A stretch of 33,442 bases of DNA from Clostridia bacterium (GCA_017410455.1 JAFQQT010000069.1:1-33442); one strand, 5' to 3'. Numbered from the stretch's first letter, positions 16,431-24,406 are shown. Notes: generated by a model from the sequence alone, not told the origin. Translations and numbers: made by a program.

Positions 16431-16461
16431 TGCCTCTGGGCGAACCATGTCAGAGCGGCCT

Positions 16462-17082
16462 TTAACGGGAGTAGAACTCGACAATCATGTTCATCTGCGG
16501 CTCAAAGTCGACGTCCTCACGGGTGGGGAGGGCGATGACCTTGCCGGTCAGGGTGGGAGCGTCGAAGGTCAGCCACTTGGGGGTCACCGTGCCGGTGCCC
16601 TCGCGCAGGCCCTTGAACAGCTCGGACTCGGTGCTCTTCTGGCGCAGGGTGATCACGTCGCCCACCTTCACGGAGTAGGAGGGGATGTCCACCTTCTGGC
16701 CGTTGACGCGGATGTGGCCGTGCACGACGATCTGACGGGCCGCGCGGCGGGTCTTGCCCAGGCCCAGGCGGTACACGACGTTGTCCAGGCGCTGCTCCAG
16801 CAGCTGCAGCATGTTGTCGCCGGTGATGCCCTTCATGTTGGTGGCCTTGGCGTAGTACTTGCGGAACTGCTTCTCCAGCACGCCGTAGACGAACTTGACC
16901 TTCTGCTTCTCGCGCAGCTGCTGGCCGTACTGGGAAACCTTCTTGCGACGGGGATTGGCGGCCTTGCCGAGCTTGGCGAGCTTCTCCTCGGAATAAACCT
17001 TCTTGGCATAGCCCATGACCGCCGGGGACAGGCCGTCAAAGGAACGGCACTTCCGGGCGATAGGCTGCTTGTTGATAGCCAT
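16462..17082 (-). CDS. rpsD: 30S ribosomal protein S4
   Basis: A 206-residue primary 16S rRNA-binding protein. The S4 RNA-binding fold is seen around residues 95-160 (LEQRLDNVVYRLGLGKTRRAARQIVVHGHIRVNG), and the C-terminus ends in MNMIVEFYSR, as usual. The N-terminal zinc-cysteine cluster of some bacteria is absent; it is the Cys-poor form. It sits between rpsK and rpoA. In several bacteria S4 represses its own transcript, so the folded sequences at 17953-18260 and 16303-16430 are candidate targets (inference). Confidence 0.97.
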   Translation of the reverse strand: MAINKQPIARKCRSFDGLSPAVMGYAKKVYSEEKLAKLGKAANPRRKKVSQYGQQLREKQKVKFVYGVLEKQFRKYYAKATNMKGITGDNMLQLLEQRLDNVVYRLGLGKTRRAARQIVVHGHIRVNGQKVDIPSYSVKVGDVITLRQKSTESELFKGLREGTGTVTPKWLTFDAPTLTGKVIALPTREDVDFEPQMNMIVEFYSR

Positions 17083-17105
17083 GTTTCAATGTCCTCCTTC
17101 TCTGC

Positions 17106-17510
17106 TTACACGCGGCGACGCTTGGGCGGACGGCAGCCATTGTGGGGGATGGGCGTGACGTCCTTGATCATGCTCACGTCCAGACCGGCGGCCTGCAGGG
17201 AGCGGATCGCAGCCTCACGGCCGGAGCCGGGGCCCTTGACATACACTTCAACCGTCTTCAGGCCGTACTCCATGGCGGCCTTGGCAGCGGTCTCAGCAGC
17301 GGTCTGCGCAGCGAAGGGGGTAGACTTCTTGCTGCCACGGAAACCCAGGCCGCCAGCGGAGGCCCAGGACAGGGCGTTGCCCTGCGTATCGGTAATGGTG
17401 ACGATGGTGTTATTGAAAGAAGAGCTGATGTGGGCCGCGCCACGCTCAACGAGCTTACGCTCGCGGCGCTTACGGACGACCTTCTTGGTGCTCTTGGACT
17501 TAGGAGCCAT
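17106..17510 (-). CDS. rpsK: 30S ribosomal protein S11
   Basis: A 134-residue protein of the small-subunit platform. Diagnostic segments are [27 protein letters not shown] in the middle and [20 protein letters not shown] at the C-terminus. The basic N-terminal extension ([16 protein letters not shown]) is typical of Firmicutes. It sits in the standard place between rpsM and rpsD. Confidence 0.98.
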   Translation of the reverse strand: MAPKSKSTKKVVRKRRERKLVERGAAHISSSFNNTIVTITDTQGNALSWASAGGLGFRGSKKSTPFAAQTAAETAAKAAMEYGLKTVEVYVKGPGSGREAAIRSLQAAGLDVSMIKDVTPIPHNGCRPPKRRRV

Positions 17511-17544
17511 TGTTTATCCCTCCGTTATTTCAGCCGTTCAGCAA

Positions 17545-17922
17545 TTACTTGCCGGCCTTCTTCTTGCCAGCAATGGTCTTCGCGGGACCCTTGCGGGTGC
17601 GGGCGTTGTTCTTGGTGTTCTGACCGCGAACGGGCAGACCACGGCGATGACGCACGCCACGGTAGCAGCCGATCTCCATCAGGCGCTTGATGTTCAGCGC
17701 CACTTCACGACGGAGGTCGCCTTCGACCTTCAGGTTGTGCTCGATGTAATCGCGCAGCTTGCTGATGTCGGTCTCGGAGAGATCCTTCACGCGAGTGTCG
17801 GGATTGATGCCCACCTCTGCCAGCATCTTCTGAGAAGTCTTCAGACCGATGCCGTAGATGTAGGTCAGGCCGTACTCCACTCGCTTTTCACGGGGCAGGT
17901 CCACACCTGAAATGCGTGCCAT
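17545..17922 (-). CDS. rpsM: 30S ribosomal protein S13
   Basis: The first gene of this alpha operon, a 125-residue protein of the small-subunit head that contacts tRNA and 23S rRNA. It begins [20 protein letters not shown] and ends with the [25 protein letters not shown] tail. A track-length ORF would begin at 17955, but GGAGGTG (17931-17938) before the ATG at 17922 fixes the start. In many Firmicutes infA and rpmJ lie directly upstream; here there is only a 335-base non-coding, hairpin-rich leader and then the promoter. Confidence 0.97.
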   Translation of the reverse strand: MARISGVDLPREKRVEYGLTYIYGIGLKTSQKMLAEVGINPDTRVKDLSETDISKLRDYIEHNLKVEGDLRREVALNIKRLMEIGCYRGVRHRRGLPVRGQNTKNNARTRKGPAKTIAGKKKAGK

Positions 17923-17952
17923 GGGTAAATTGCACCTCCAAATTTTTGGCCT

Positions 17953-18260
17953 CACCGGTGTCCGGTGCGGGCTTCTGGCGGCTAATGCCGCTTAGTTGTT
18001 CATGCGGATCCCCGCATGATGAAGCAGCGGAACGGGTTACGCTGTCTGGAGCAACCCACTCCAGAGGGACGTAACTTTCGTCCGCACCCTCGGTGCCGTC
18101 GCCTGGTGAAAGCAGGCGCGCAGCAACGCTGTTCCTCCGCATGGATGGAAGGCTGCGCAGGAGCAGCGTTTGATGGTCTGCGGCTTAGAAGACGCCCTGT
18201 CAATGGAACACGCCGGTCACCCGGACATGCAGCCGCCCACCGACGGTGACAGTCGCAGAC
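17953..18260 (-). ncRNA. Hairpin-tiled 5' leader of the rpsM operon
   Basis: Between the rpsM ribosome binding site and its promoter the minus-strand RNA can form nine consecutive stems: 18254-18260 with 18176-18182 (7 bp), 18247-18252 with 18197-18202 (6 bp), 18125-18170 (AACGCTG/CAGCGTT plus an inner helix, about 14 bp), 18100-18118, 18084-18096, 18067-18083, 18046-18064, 18001-18018 (7 bp, loop of 4), 17978-17991 and 17953-17967. In the first domain, CTGTCA/TGACAG competes with GTCACC/GGTGAC. No U-tract terminator or conserved protein is present. Best reading: a structured regulatory leader of a ribosomal operon. I cannot match it to a known leader class. Confidence 0.55.
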
Positions 18261-18266
18261 TTAGAT

Positions 18267-18295
18267 ATTGTATCACGTCAAGCCTGAAAATGCAA
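18267..18295 (-). promoter_or_regulatory. Promoter of the rpsM-rplQ operon
   Basis: On the minus strand TTGCAT (18290-18295), 17 bases, TACAAT (18267-18272) with a TG-A extension. Transcription should start near 18260, exactly where the first leader stem begins, which supports both calls. Confidence 0.7.
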
Positions 18296-18391
18296 GGCAT
18301 CGCAGAAAAAAATCGCCGCGCAACACGCAGGAGCCGATGAAAAAGTTTTGCGCCGAAATTTGTGCAGGTTGCACATCACGAGCTTTTTCTG

Positions 18392-18420
18392 TTGATTGAA
18401 GCTCTGATTTATGGTACAAT
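18392..18420 (+). promoter_or_regulatory. Promoter of the cca gene
   Basis: TTGATT (18392-18397), 17 bases, TACAAT (18415-18420) with a TG-G extension. About 95 bases separate it from the divergent rpsM promoter. Confidence 0.7.
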
Positions 18421-18449
18421 CAGGCGGTACAGATGCAAAGGAGGTGCAG

Positions 18450-19793
18450 ATGATGCTGAATCTGCCTGCCGGCGCGGCCTTTGTGCTGCAGCGGCTGAAA
18501 CAAAATGGTTATCAGGGTTATGTGGTGGGCGGCTGCGTGCGGGATTCGCTGCTGAACCGCCAGCCCAAGGACTGGGACGTCTGCACGGACGCTCTGCCGG
18601 AGGACATGCAGCGCATTTTCCGTGGCCAGCATGTGATCGAGACCGGCCTGAAGCACGGCACCCTGACGGTGATGTACGATCACGAGCCTTATGAGGTGAC
18701 GACCTTCCGCGTGGACGGTGAATACACCGATCACCGCCATCCCGATGAGGTGCGGTTTGTCAAGGATGTGGCGGAGGACCTGGCCAGGCGCGACTTCACC
18801 ATGAACGCCATGGCCTGGAGCCCCGACACGGGCCTGGTGGATGTGTTTGGCGGGCGCGAGGATCTGGCAGCGGGGCTGATCCGCTGCGTGGGCGATGCGA
18901 AGATGCGCTTCGGCGAGGATGCGCTGCGCATCATGCGGGCGCTGCGTTTCGCTTCTGTCTATGGCTTCGGCATCGAGGCGGAAACGAGCCGCGCCATCCA
19001 TGAAATGAAGGGAAACCTTGCGGGCGTGGCCGCCGAGCGCATCCGCGTGGAGCTGGCGAAGCTCCTGTGCGGCCGCGGCGTGGGGGCGATCCTGCGGGAG
19101 TATGCGGATGTGATCTTTGCGGTTCTGCCGCAGCTGGCGCCCATGCACGGCTTTGACCAGCGCACGCCCTTCCATGCCTACGACGTGTGGGAACACACCG
19201 TCCGCGCGGTGGAGAGCGTTCCGCCCACGGAGGTGCTGCGCCTGACGATGCTGCTGCATGACAGCGGCAAGCCTGCTGCCTTCACCATGGATGAGCGTGG
19301 CGTGGGGCATGCGTATGGTCATCCGGTGATCTCCGTGCAGATTGCGGAGGAGATCCTGGCGTATCTGCGGGTGGATCATGCCACCCGGGATCGGGTGCTG
19401 CTGCTGGTGGAAGCCCATGACATGGGCGTCACGTCGGAGCGTACCCAGCTGAAGCGCCGGCTGCACAAGCTGGGCGAGGAAGCCCTGTGGGAGCTGATTG
19501 AGGTCAAGCGGGCGGACGCGCTGGGCAAGGGGACCGAGGAGGCGGCAGTCATCGAGGCCAGGATGGACGCTGTGCGCCAGGCGCTGCGGAACCTGCTGGC
19601 GGAGCAGCCCTGTGTAACGCTCAGGGACATGGCGGTGAATGGCCGCGACCTGATGGCCGAGGGCGTGACCGGCAAGGCGCTGGGCGAAACGCTGAATTGG
19701 CTGCTGGGCGAGGTGATCAATGAGCGCCTGCCCAACGAGCGCGAAGCGCTGATGGCAGCAGCCCGTGCACACCGCGATGCTGAAAATGCATAA
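18450..19793 (+). CDS. cca: CCA tRNA nucleotidyltransferase, HD-domain type
   Basis: A 447-residue enzyme of the class II polymerase-beta family that adds or repairs the CCA end of tRNAs. The catalytic head has GGCVRD (27-32) and the metal-binding Asp41-Trp-Asp43, followed by RRDFTMNAMAW and EDALRIMRALRFA. An HD domain follows (FHAYDVWEHT ... MLLHDSGKP, around 240-275), as in the group that may also have phosphohydrolase activity. An ATG at 18411 overlaps the -10 region and is rejected; AAAGGAGG precedes the two adjacent ATGs at 18450 and 18453. Whether it adds CC, A or all three bases cannot be told reliably from sequence. Confidence 0.93.
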   Translation: MMLNLPAGAAFVLQRLKQNGYQGYVVGGCVRDSLLNRQPKDWDVCTDALPEDMQRIFRGQHVIETGLKHGTLTVMYDHEPYEVTTFRVDGEYTDHRHPDEVRFVKDVAEDLARRDFTMNAMAWSPDTGLVDVFGGREDLAAGLIRCVGDAKMRFGEDALRIMRALRFASVYGFGIEAETSRAIHEMKGNLAGVAAERIRVELAKLLCGRGVGAILREYADVIFAVLPQLAPMHGFDQRTPFHAYDVWEHTVRAVESVPPTEVLRLTMLLHDSGKPAAFTMDERGVGHAYGHPVISVQIAEEILAYLRVDHATRDRVLLLVEAHDMGVTSERTQLKRRLHKLGEEALWELIEVKRADALGKGTEEAAVIEARMDAVRQALRNLLAEQPCVTLRDMAVNGRDLMAEGVTGKALGETLNWLLGEVINERLPNEREALMAAARAHRDAENA

Positions 19794-19831
19794 TATAATG
19801 TAGAAACCCGTCCGGAAAGGGGACGTGCAAG

Positions 19832-20998
19832 ATGGAACGACTGGCGAAAAAGCTGCTCCGGGCAGGCGAGGATCCCCGCGATCAGGCGGTGCGCAAGCGT
19901 CTGGGGACGCTGGGCAGCGGCGTGGGCGTGGTGGTCAACCTGCTGCTGACGGCGGTGAAGCTCTTTGTGGGCATGGTGACCGGATCGGTCGCCGTCACCT
20001 CCGACGCGGTGAATAACCTCTCCGACGCGGCGGGCAGCGTGGTGTCCCTGGTGACGATGCGCATGGCGCAGAAGCCCACCGACAAGGAGCATCCCTTCGG
20101 CCACGGGCGCGCGGAGTACATCGGCGCGCTGGCGGTGGGGGTGATGATCCTCTTCATGGGCGTGGAGATCCTGCGCACGGGCGTCAGGAGCATTATGAAC
20201 CCGGAGCCCCTGGCGCTGAATGTTGTCACATTCGTGCTGTTGGTGCTGTCCGTGCTGGCAAAGGGCGGGCTGTACCTGTTCTACACGGGCGTGGGGCGGC
20301 TGATCGATTACTCCTCCCTCCTGGCGGCGGCCAAGGACTCCCTCTCGGACATGCTGGCCACCACGGCGGTGGTGATCTCCACCGTGGCAGCCATGATCTG
20401 GGATTTCCCCATCGATGGTATCATGGGCGTGCTGGTGGCGCTGCTGGTGTTCCGCGCGGGCTTCGACGTGGTGCGGGATATGCTGGATAACCTGCTGGGC
20501 GGCCGCCCGGACCCGGAGCTGGGGCGGGAAATCATCCGCCGCCTCATGCGCTACGAGAGCATCCTGGGCACCCACGACCTGCTCGTGCACGACTACGGCC
20601 CGGGGCGCTGCTTCGCCTCCATCCATGCGGAGGTGCCTGCTGATGGCGACCTGCTGCAGCTGCACGAGATGATCGACCTGGCGGAGCGGGAGATCGGTGA
20701 GGCGCTGAATGTGCCGCTGTGCATCCACATGGACCCCATTGTGACCGGGGACGCGAAGACAGATGAGGCGGCCGCGCACCTGACCGCGGCGCTGGCGGAG
20801 ATGGGCAGCGGCTATATGCTGCATGACCTGCGCATGGTGCCGGGCGAAAACCGGACGAACCTGGTCTTCGATGTGGCGGTACCCGCTGGCTGCAAGGAGA
20901 GGAAGCGCATCACCGATACGCTCGCCGCTGCAGCCCGCGAGCTTGACGAGCGCTACGAATGCGTCATCCACTATGATATCGACTTCTATCATGAATGA
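19832..20998 (+). CDS. Cation diffusion facilitator, possibly Mn2+ efflux
   Basis: A 388-residue CDF transporter that exports divalent metal ions in exchange for protons. About six membrane helices fill residues 25-205, with the family motif HPFGHGRAEY at 87-96. The intramembrane site residues are Asn61 and Asp65 (NNLSD) in helix 2 and Asp169 and Asp173 (DSLSD) in helix 5. Zinc CDFs have His in these sites; Asn/Asp with Asp/Asp is the pattern described for Mn-type members, so manganese is my inference. A cytoplasmic dimerisation domain follows, and the C-terminus has an extra segment of about 90 residues. A TATAAT lies at 19794-19799 right after cca, without a good -35. Confidence 0.9.
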   Translation: MERLAKKLLRAGEDPRDQAVRKRLGTLGSGVGVVVNLLLTAVKLFVGMVTGSVAVTSDAVNNLSDAAGSVVSLVTMRMAQKPTDKEHPFGHGRAEYIGALAVGVMILFMGVEILRTGVRSIMNPEPLALNVVTFVLLVLSVLAKGGLYLFYTGVGRLIDYSSLLAAAKDSLSDMLATTAVVISTVAAMIWDFPIDGIMGVLVALLVFRAGFDVVRDMLDNLLGGRPDPELGREIIRRLMRYESILGTHDLLVHDYGPGRCFASIHAEVPADGDLLQLHEMIDLAEREIGEALNVPLCIHMDPIVTGDAKTDEAAAHLTAALAEMGSGYMLHDLRMVPGENRTNLVFDVAVPAGCKERKRITDTLAAAARELDERYECVIHYDIDFYHE

Positions 20999-21002
20999 AA
21001 AT

Positions 21003-21033
21003 GCATCCCCCGACCGCACTGGCCGGGGGATGC
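21003..21033. terminator. Bidirectional terminator between convergent genes
   Basis: GCATCCCCCG (21003-21012) pairs with CGGGGGATGC (21024-21033). Both sides carry short T-rich runs, so it can serve the CDF gene and the minus-strand secreted protein gene. Confidence 0.65.
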
Positions 21034-21049
21034 TTCTGTTTATCGGGGC

Positions 21050-22333
21050 TTACCAGGGGAAGGGCCAGCTGGAGAGGCACTCGGCCGGCACCCAGCCGCG
21101 GCGATCCTCGCCGATGGCGTAGTCATGGTAGTGGATCTGTGCCCAGAGCACGCCGTTCACCTCTTCATAGCCGTAGATCACGGCACGGCTCTCCTTGTAG
21201 AGCATCGAGACCTTGTACATGCGGAAGTTCTCGCCGGGGCCGAAGTAGACGCGCTGGTCGTAGAGGACCTCGCGGGCGTCGCCCTCATCGTTCTCGGTGG
21301 GCACCAGGCTGGGGTCGAGGTCGATGCGGTTCTCGGGGGTGTAGGCGCGCATCCACTCGCCACGGTAGCTGAACTCGATCTGGAACCACCACAGGCCGTT
21401 CTCAGAATCCCAGGCCTTGGAGATGACGTTGACCTCCACGCCCTTGCTGAAGAAGGAGCCGGGCTCGTCGTAGTCATTGCTGGGGCCGGAGCGGGTGGCG
21501 GCGGTCTTGAGGAGCTCCGCGATGACGCCCGCAGAGGGGTAGCCTTCAGACGGCTGCACGACGGGATTGGCCGTCGGGGTCGGCGTGGTGGGGGCCGGCG
21601 TGAGGATGACCACCTGGCGCGTGGGGGTGGGGGTCACGTACTCAACCCGCACGGTGGGGGTGGGGGTGATGTACTGGACGTAGGGCGTGGGGGTGGGGGT
21701 GATGTACTGCACGTTGGGGGTGGGGGTAACGTACTGCACATAGGGCTTGGGCGTGGCGGTCACGCGGGTGTAGGGCGTGGCTGTGGCGTGGCTGCCGCTG
21801 GCGACGATGATGTCGGTGATGGTGGCGCCGGTATAGCCGTAACCCTGGATGGCGGACTCGATGGTCAGCTCAATGCGCGTCACATTGCTGTACTGCTCGG
21901 GCAGCAGGATGCGCTGGTAGCCGTTGTACCAGGAGGCAGAGGAAGTGTTGGGGCGGAAGTTGTCCGACATGCGGTACCGGTAGGTCACCGAGTTGGACGT
22001 GTAGTAGTTCGCGCTGTACCAGATGGTCACGGCGATGACGTCCGGACGGTCGTAGTGGTTGTAGTAGTTCTGGCTGTAGCAGTGGCCATTGCGCACCCAG
22101 ATCTCGCCCACGGTGGCGCTGTAGAGGTTGATGGTCAGGTCAGCGCCGTAGCCGGCGTAGGGCTGCGTCCAGGTGGTGGAGGTGCTGCCATCGGTCAGGG
22201 TGGTCACGGCGTTGCCGTTCACATCTGTGATGGAGCCGATGTACGCCGTGTTGACGGGGCCGGCGGCATGGGCGACCATGCACAGGCACACGAGCAGCAG
22301 GGCCAGCAGGGTCAGCGTGCAAGTCTTCTTCAT
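21050..22333 (-). CDS. Secreted discoidin/SH3-like repeat protein
   Basis: A 427-residue exported protein. A signal peptide (KKTCTLTLLALLLVCLCMVAHAA) is followed by a domain of about 150 residues that looks like a discoidin/F5-8C carbohydrate-binding fold: LTDGSTSTTWTQPYAG near its start and RIELTIESAIQGYGYTGATITDIIV at its end. Next comes a Thr-Pro-rich linker of about 75 residues made of imperfect 11-residue units such as PYVQYITPTPT. The rest contains two SH3-like segments (TRSGPSNDYDEPG..., VYFGPGENFRMYKVSM...) ending in RRGWVPAECL. It is likely a cell-surface or glycan-binding protein. GAGG lies six bases before the ATG at 22333; the ATG at 22345 abuts its ribosome binding site and is less likely. 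Confidence 0.75.
   Translation of the reverse strand: MKKTCTLTLLALLLVCLCMVAHAAGPVNTAYIGSITDVNGNAVTTLTDGSTSTTWTQPYAGYGADLTINLYSATVGEIWVRNGHCYSQNYYNHYDRPDVIAVTIWYSANYYTSNSVTYRYRMSDNFRPNTSSASWYNGYQRILLPEQYSNVTRIELTIESAIQGYGYTGATITDIIVASGSHATATPYTRVTATPKPYVQYVTPTPNVQYITPTPTPYVQYITPTPTVRVEYVTPTPTRQVVILTPAPTTPTPTANPVVQPSEGYPSAGVIAELLKTAATRSGPSNDYDEPGSFFSKGVEVNVISKAWDSENGLWWFQIEFSYRGEWMRAYTPENRIDLDPSLVPTENDEGDAREVLYDQRVYFGPGENFRMYKVSMLYKESRAVIYGYEEVNGVLWAQIHYHDYAIGEDRRGWVPAECLSSWPFPW
21580..21780 (-). repeat. In-frame TP-rich tandem repeat
   Basis: About five imperfect 30-33 base units inside the secreted protein gene encode Tyr/Val plus TPTP blocks. Copies differ at several bases, mostly conserving protein sequence. 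This is an extended linker, probably prone to length variation. Confidence 0.7.
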
Positions 22334-22492
22334 GAAGGACCTCATCCTTTCTCGGGGTTGATGCTGCCCGGCAAAGCCGGAAGCAGTCGCGGTTCACACA
22401 TAATAACGAATTACTTTGGTATTTTCTTCACGCGGCGTCCCAAATCCTTCATTTTTTCTTTCTCTTTCAGAGGATATTTTTCGATTTTGCTC

Positions 22493-22521
22493 TTTTCAAA
22501 ACCAGAAAGCTGTTGTACAAT
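22493..22521 (+). promoter_or_regulatory. Promoter of kduI-kduD
   Basis: TTTTCA (22493-22498), 17 bases, TACAAT (22516-22521), in a T-rich stretch (about 22390-22510) that contrasts with the GC-rich surroundings. No gene is visible in the 269 bases between the secreted protein gene and kduI. Confidence 0.6.
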
Positions 22522-22569
22522 AGAAACAGAAATACGCGCGTGTCCCCGAAGGAACTGTGTGCCGGAGGG

Positions 22570-22583
22570 TGTAAGCGCTTACA
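22570..22583 (+). promoter_or_regulatory. cre / LacI-type operator before kduI
   Basis: TGTAAGCGCTTACA is a perfect 14-base palindrome and fits the CcpA cre consensus TGWAARCGYTWNCW at every position. It lies about 50 bases after the -10 and 6 bases before the ribosome binding site, where a bound regulator would block elongation or a bound LacI-family protein would repress. CcpA and a local LacI-family regulator cannot be separated by sequence alone; no such gene is in the window. Confidence 0.75.
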
Positions 22584-22602
22584 ACCTGAAGGAGGAATTC
22601 CT

Positions 22603-23433
22603 ATGGAGCTTCGCACTGCATCTTCGCCCCGCGACGTCAAGCATTATGACACCCAGCGGCTGCGCGAGGAGTTTCTGATTGACGACCTGTTCCACGCCGA
22701 CGAGGTCAAGCTGGTTTACAGCCATATCGACCGCATCATCACCGGCAGCGCCGTGCCCGTCAAGGGCGTGCTGACCCTGGACGCGGGCGACGAGCTGCGC
22801 GCGGAGTATTTCCTGCAGCGCCGCGAGCTGGGCGTGATCAACATCGGCGGGGAAGGCACCGTCACCGTGGATGGCGAAACGTTCACCCTGCGCCACCGCG
22901 ATGGCCTGTACGTCGGCCGCGGCAAGAAGGACATCGTCTTTGCCTCCGGCGATCCGGCGAATCCGGCCAAGTTCTACCTGAACAGCTGCCCCGCCCACAC
23001 GGCCTATCCGACCGTGTACATCCGGCCCGAGGATTGCGTCCGCGCCGAGCTGGGCAGCCTGGAGACGGCCAACCACCGCACCATCTGCAAGTATATCCTG
23101 CCCGGCCAGGTGCAGAGCTGCCAGCTGGTGATGGGCATGACCAAGCTGGAGCCCGGCTCCGTGTGGAACACCATGCCCTGCCACACCCATGACCGCCGCA
23201 TGGAGGTTTACCTGTACTTCGACCTGCCCGAGGATGGCTTCGTGATGCATTTCATGGGCGAGGGCCAGGAGACCCGCCACATCATCATGCGCAACCAGGA
23301 GGCTGTCATCAGCCCCAGCTGGTCCATCCATTCCGGCTGCGGCACCCAGGCCTACACCTTCATCTGGGGCATGTGCGGCGAGAACCAGGACTTCGACGAC
23401 ATGGACGGCATCGCCATGAAGGATCTGAAGTGA
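22603..23433 (+). CDS. kduI: 5-keto-4-deoxyuronate isomerase
   Basis: A 276-residue cupin-fold zinc enzyme that converts 5-keto-4-deoxyuronate (DKI) to 3-deoxy-D-glycero-2,5-hexodiulosonate in the breakdown of unsaturated uronates from pectin or glycosaminoglycans. The zinc ligands are in place: His194, His196 and Glu201 in CHTHDRRMEVYLYF, and His243 in SIHSGCGT. The length is typical. AAGGAGG (22589-22595) precedes the ATG; an earlier in-frame ATG at 22513 overlaps the promoter and operator. kduD follows 31 bases later and uses its product. Confidence 0.97.
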   Translation: MELRTASSPRDVKHYDTQRLREEFLIDDLFHADEVKLVYSHIDRIITGSAVPVKGVLTLDAGDELRAEYFLQRRELGVINIGGEGTVTVDGETFTLRHRDGLYVGRGKKDIVFASGDPANPAKFYLNSCPAHTAYPTVYIRPEDCVRAELGSLETANHRTICKYILPGQVQSCQLVMGMTKLEPGSVWNTMPCHTHDRRMEVYLYFDLPEDGFVMHFMGEGQETRHIIMRNQEAVISPSWSIHSGCGTQAYTFIWGMCGENQDFDDMDGIAMKDLK

Positions 23434-23464
23434 CACTGATATCATATTGAGGAGGTAATTCCCC

Positions 23465-24256
23465 ATGAACATGTTCTCTCTGGAAGGCAAGGTCGCGCTG
23501 GTGACCGGCGCGTCCTACGGCATCGGCTTCGCCATCGCCAAGGCCCTGGCCAAGGCGGGCGCCACCATCTGCTTCTGCGACCTGAAGCAGGAGTTCATCG
23601 ACCGCGGCCTGGCGGGCTATGAGGCCGAGGGCATCAAGGCCCACGGCTACATCTGCAACGTCTGCGACGAGGATGCCGTCAACGCCATGGTGCAGCAGAT
23701 TGAGGCCGAGGTCGGCGTGATCGACATCCTGGTCAACAACGCGGGCATCATCAAGCGCATCCCCATGTGCGAGATGAGCGCGGCGGAATTCCGCCAGGTC
23801 ATCGACGTGGACCTGAACGCGCCCTTCATCTGCGCCAAGGCCGTCATCCCCTCCATGATCAAGAAGGGCCACGGCAAGATCATCAACATCTGCTCCATGA
23901 TGTCCGAGCTGGGCCGCGAGACCGTCTCTGCCTACGCGGCGGCCAAGGGCGGCCTGAAGATGCTGACCAAGAACATCTGCTCCGAGTACGGCCATCTGAA
24001 CATCCAGTGCAACGGCATCGGCCCGGGTTACATCGCCACGCCCCAGACCGCGCCCCTGCGCGAGATCCAGCCCGACGGCAGCCGTCACCCCTTCGACCAG
24101 TTTATCATCGCCAAGACTCCTGCCGAGCGCTGGGGCGAGGCGGACGATCTGGGCGGCCCCGCTGTGTTCCTGGCCTCCGACGCCTCCAACTTCGTCAACG
24201 GCCACATCCTCTATGTGGACGGCGGCATCCTGGCTTACATCGGCAAGCAGCCCTGA
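23465..24256 (+). CDS. kduD: 2-deoxy-D-gluconate 3-dehydrogenase family SDR
   Basis: A 263-residue short-chain dehydrogenase. The cofactor motif is TGASYGIG (14-21), NNAG is at 91-94, and the catalytic residues are Ser144, Tyr157 and Lys161 (YAAAK). Position directly after kduI makes it the NAD(H)-dependent enzyme that converts the KduI product to 2-keto-3-deoxygluconate. By sequence alone some members of this group are named gluconate 5-dehydrogenase, so the exact substrate rests on context. Genes for the next steps (KDG kinase and aldolase), a polysaccharide lyase or an importer are not adjacent. GGAGG lies nine bases upstream of the ATG. Confidence 0.9.
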   Translation: MNMFSLEGKVALVTGASYGIGFAIAKALAKAGATICFCDLKQEFIDRGLAGYEAEGIKAHGYICNVCDEDAVNAMVQQIEAEVGVIDILVNNAGIIKRIPMCEMSAAEFRQVIDVDLNAPFICAKAVIPSMIKKGHGKIINICSMMSELGRETVSAYAAAKGGLKMLTKNICSEYGHLNIQCNGIGPGYIATPQTAPLREIQPDGSRHPFDQFIIAKTPAERWGEADDLGGPAVFLASDASNFVNGHILYVDGGILAYIGKQP

Positions 24257-24270
24257 ACGTGATCCTCTTC

Positions 24271-24302
24271 GGCCGTGCGGTGTGATGCTGCACGGCCTTT
24301 CT
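24271..24302 (+). terminator. Terminator after kduD
   Basis: GGCCGTGC (24271-24278) pairs with GCACGGCC (24290-24297), then TTTCT. Confidence 0.75.
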
Positions 24303-24345
24303 GCAGGAAATTCTCCCGGCATGGAAAAAATACATATTTCCCCCC

Positions 24346-24374
24346 TTGCGTTCTGTGTCAGATTGTGATAGAAT
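24346..24374 (+). promoter_or_regulatory. Promoter of secG
   Basis: TTGCGT (24346-24351), 17 bases, TAGAAT (24369-24374) with a TG-A extension, 32 bases before the secG start. Confidence 0.65.
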
Positions 24375-24406
24375 ATCAATGCTCACTTTCCAAGGAGGTT
24401 TTTCAC

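Noticed and set aside
17888-18142. 84-residue minus-strand frame in the rpsM leader as a small gene such as rpmJ
   Set aside because: The sequence has no L36 or IF-1 features and runs into the rpsM start. The hairpins explain the region better.
18411-18449. N-terminal extension of the CCA enzyme from ATG 18411
   Set aside because: That ATG overlaps the -10 region (18415-18420), and a perfect ribosome binding site precedes 18450.
19376-21019. 547-residue minus-strand frame opposite cca and the CDF gene
   Set aside because: A shadow of two clear plus-strand genes; it is rich in His, Arg and Gln with no domain.
21580-21780. CRISPR-like or other non-coding tandem repeat
   Set aside because: Units are in frame, imperfect and encode a TP-rich linker. 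There are no spacers of constant length.
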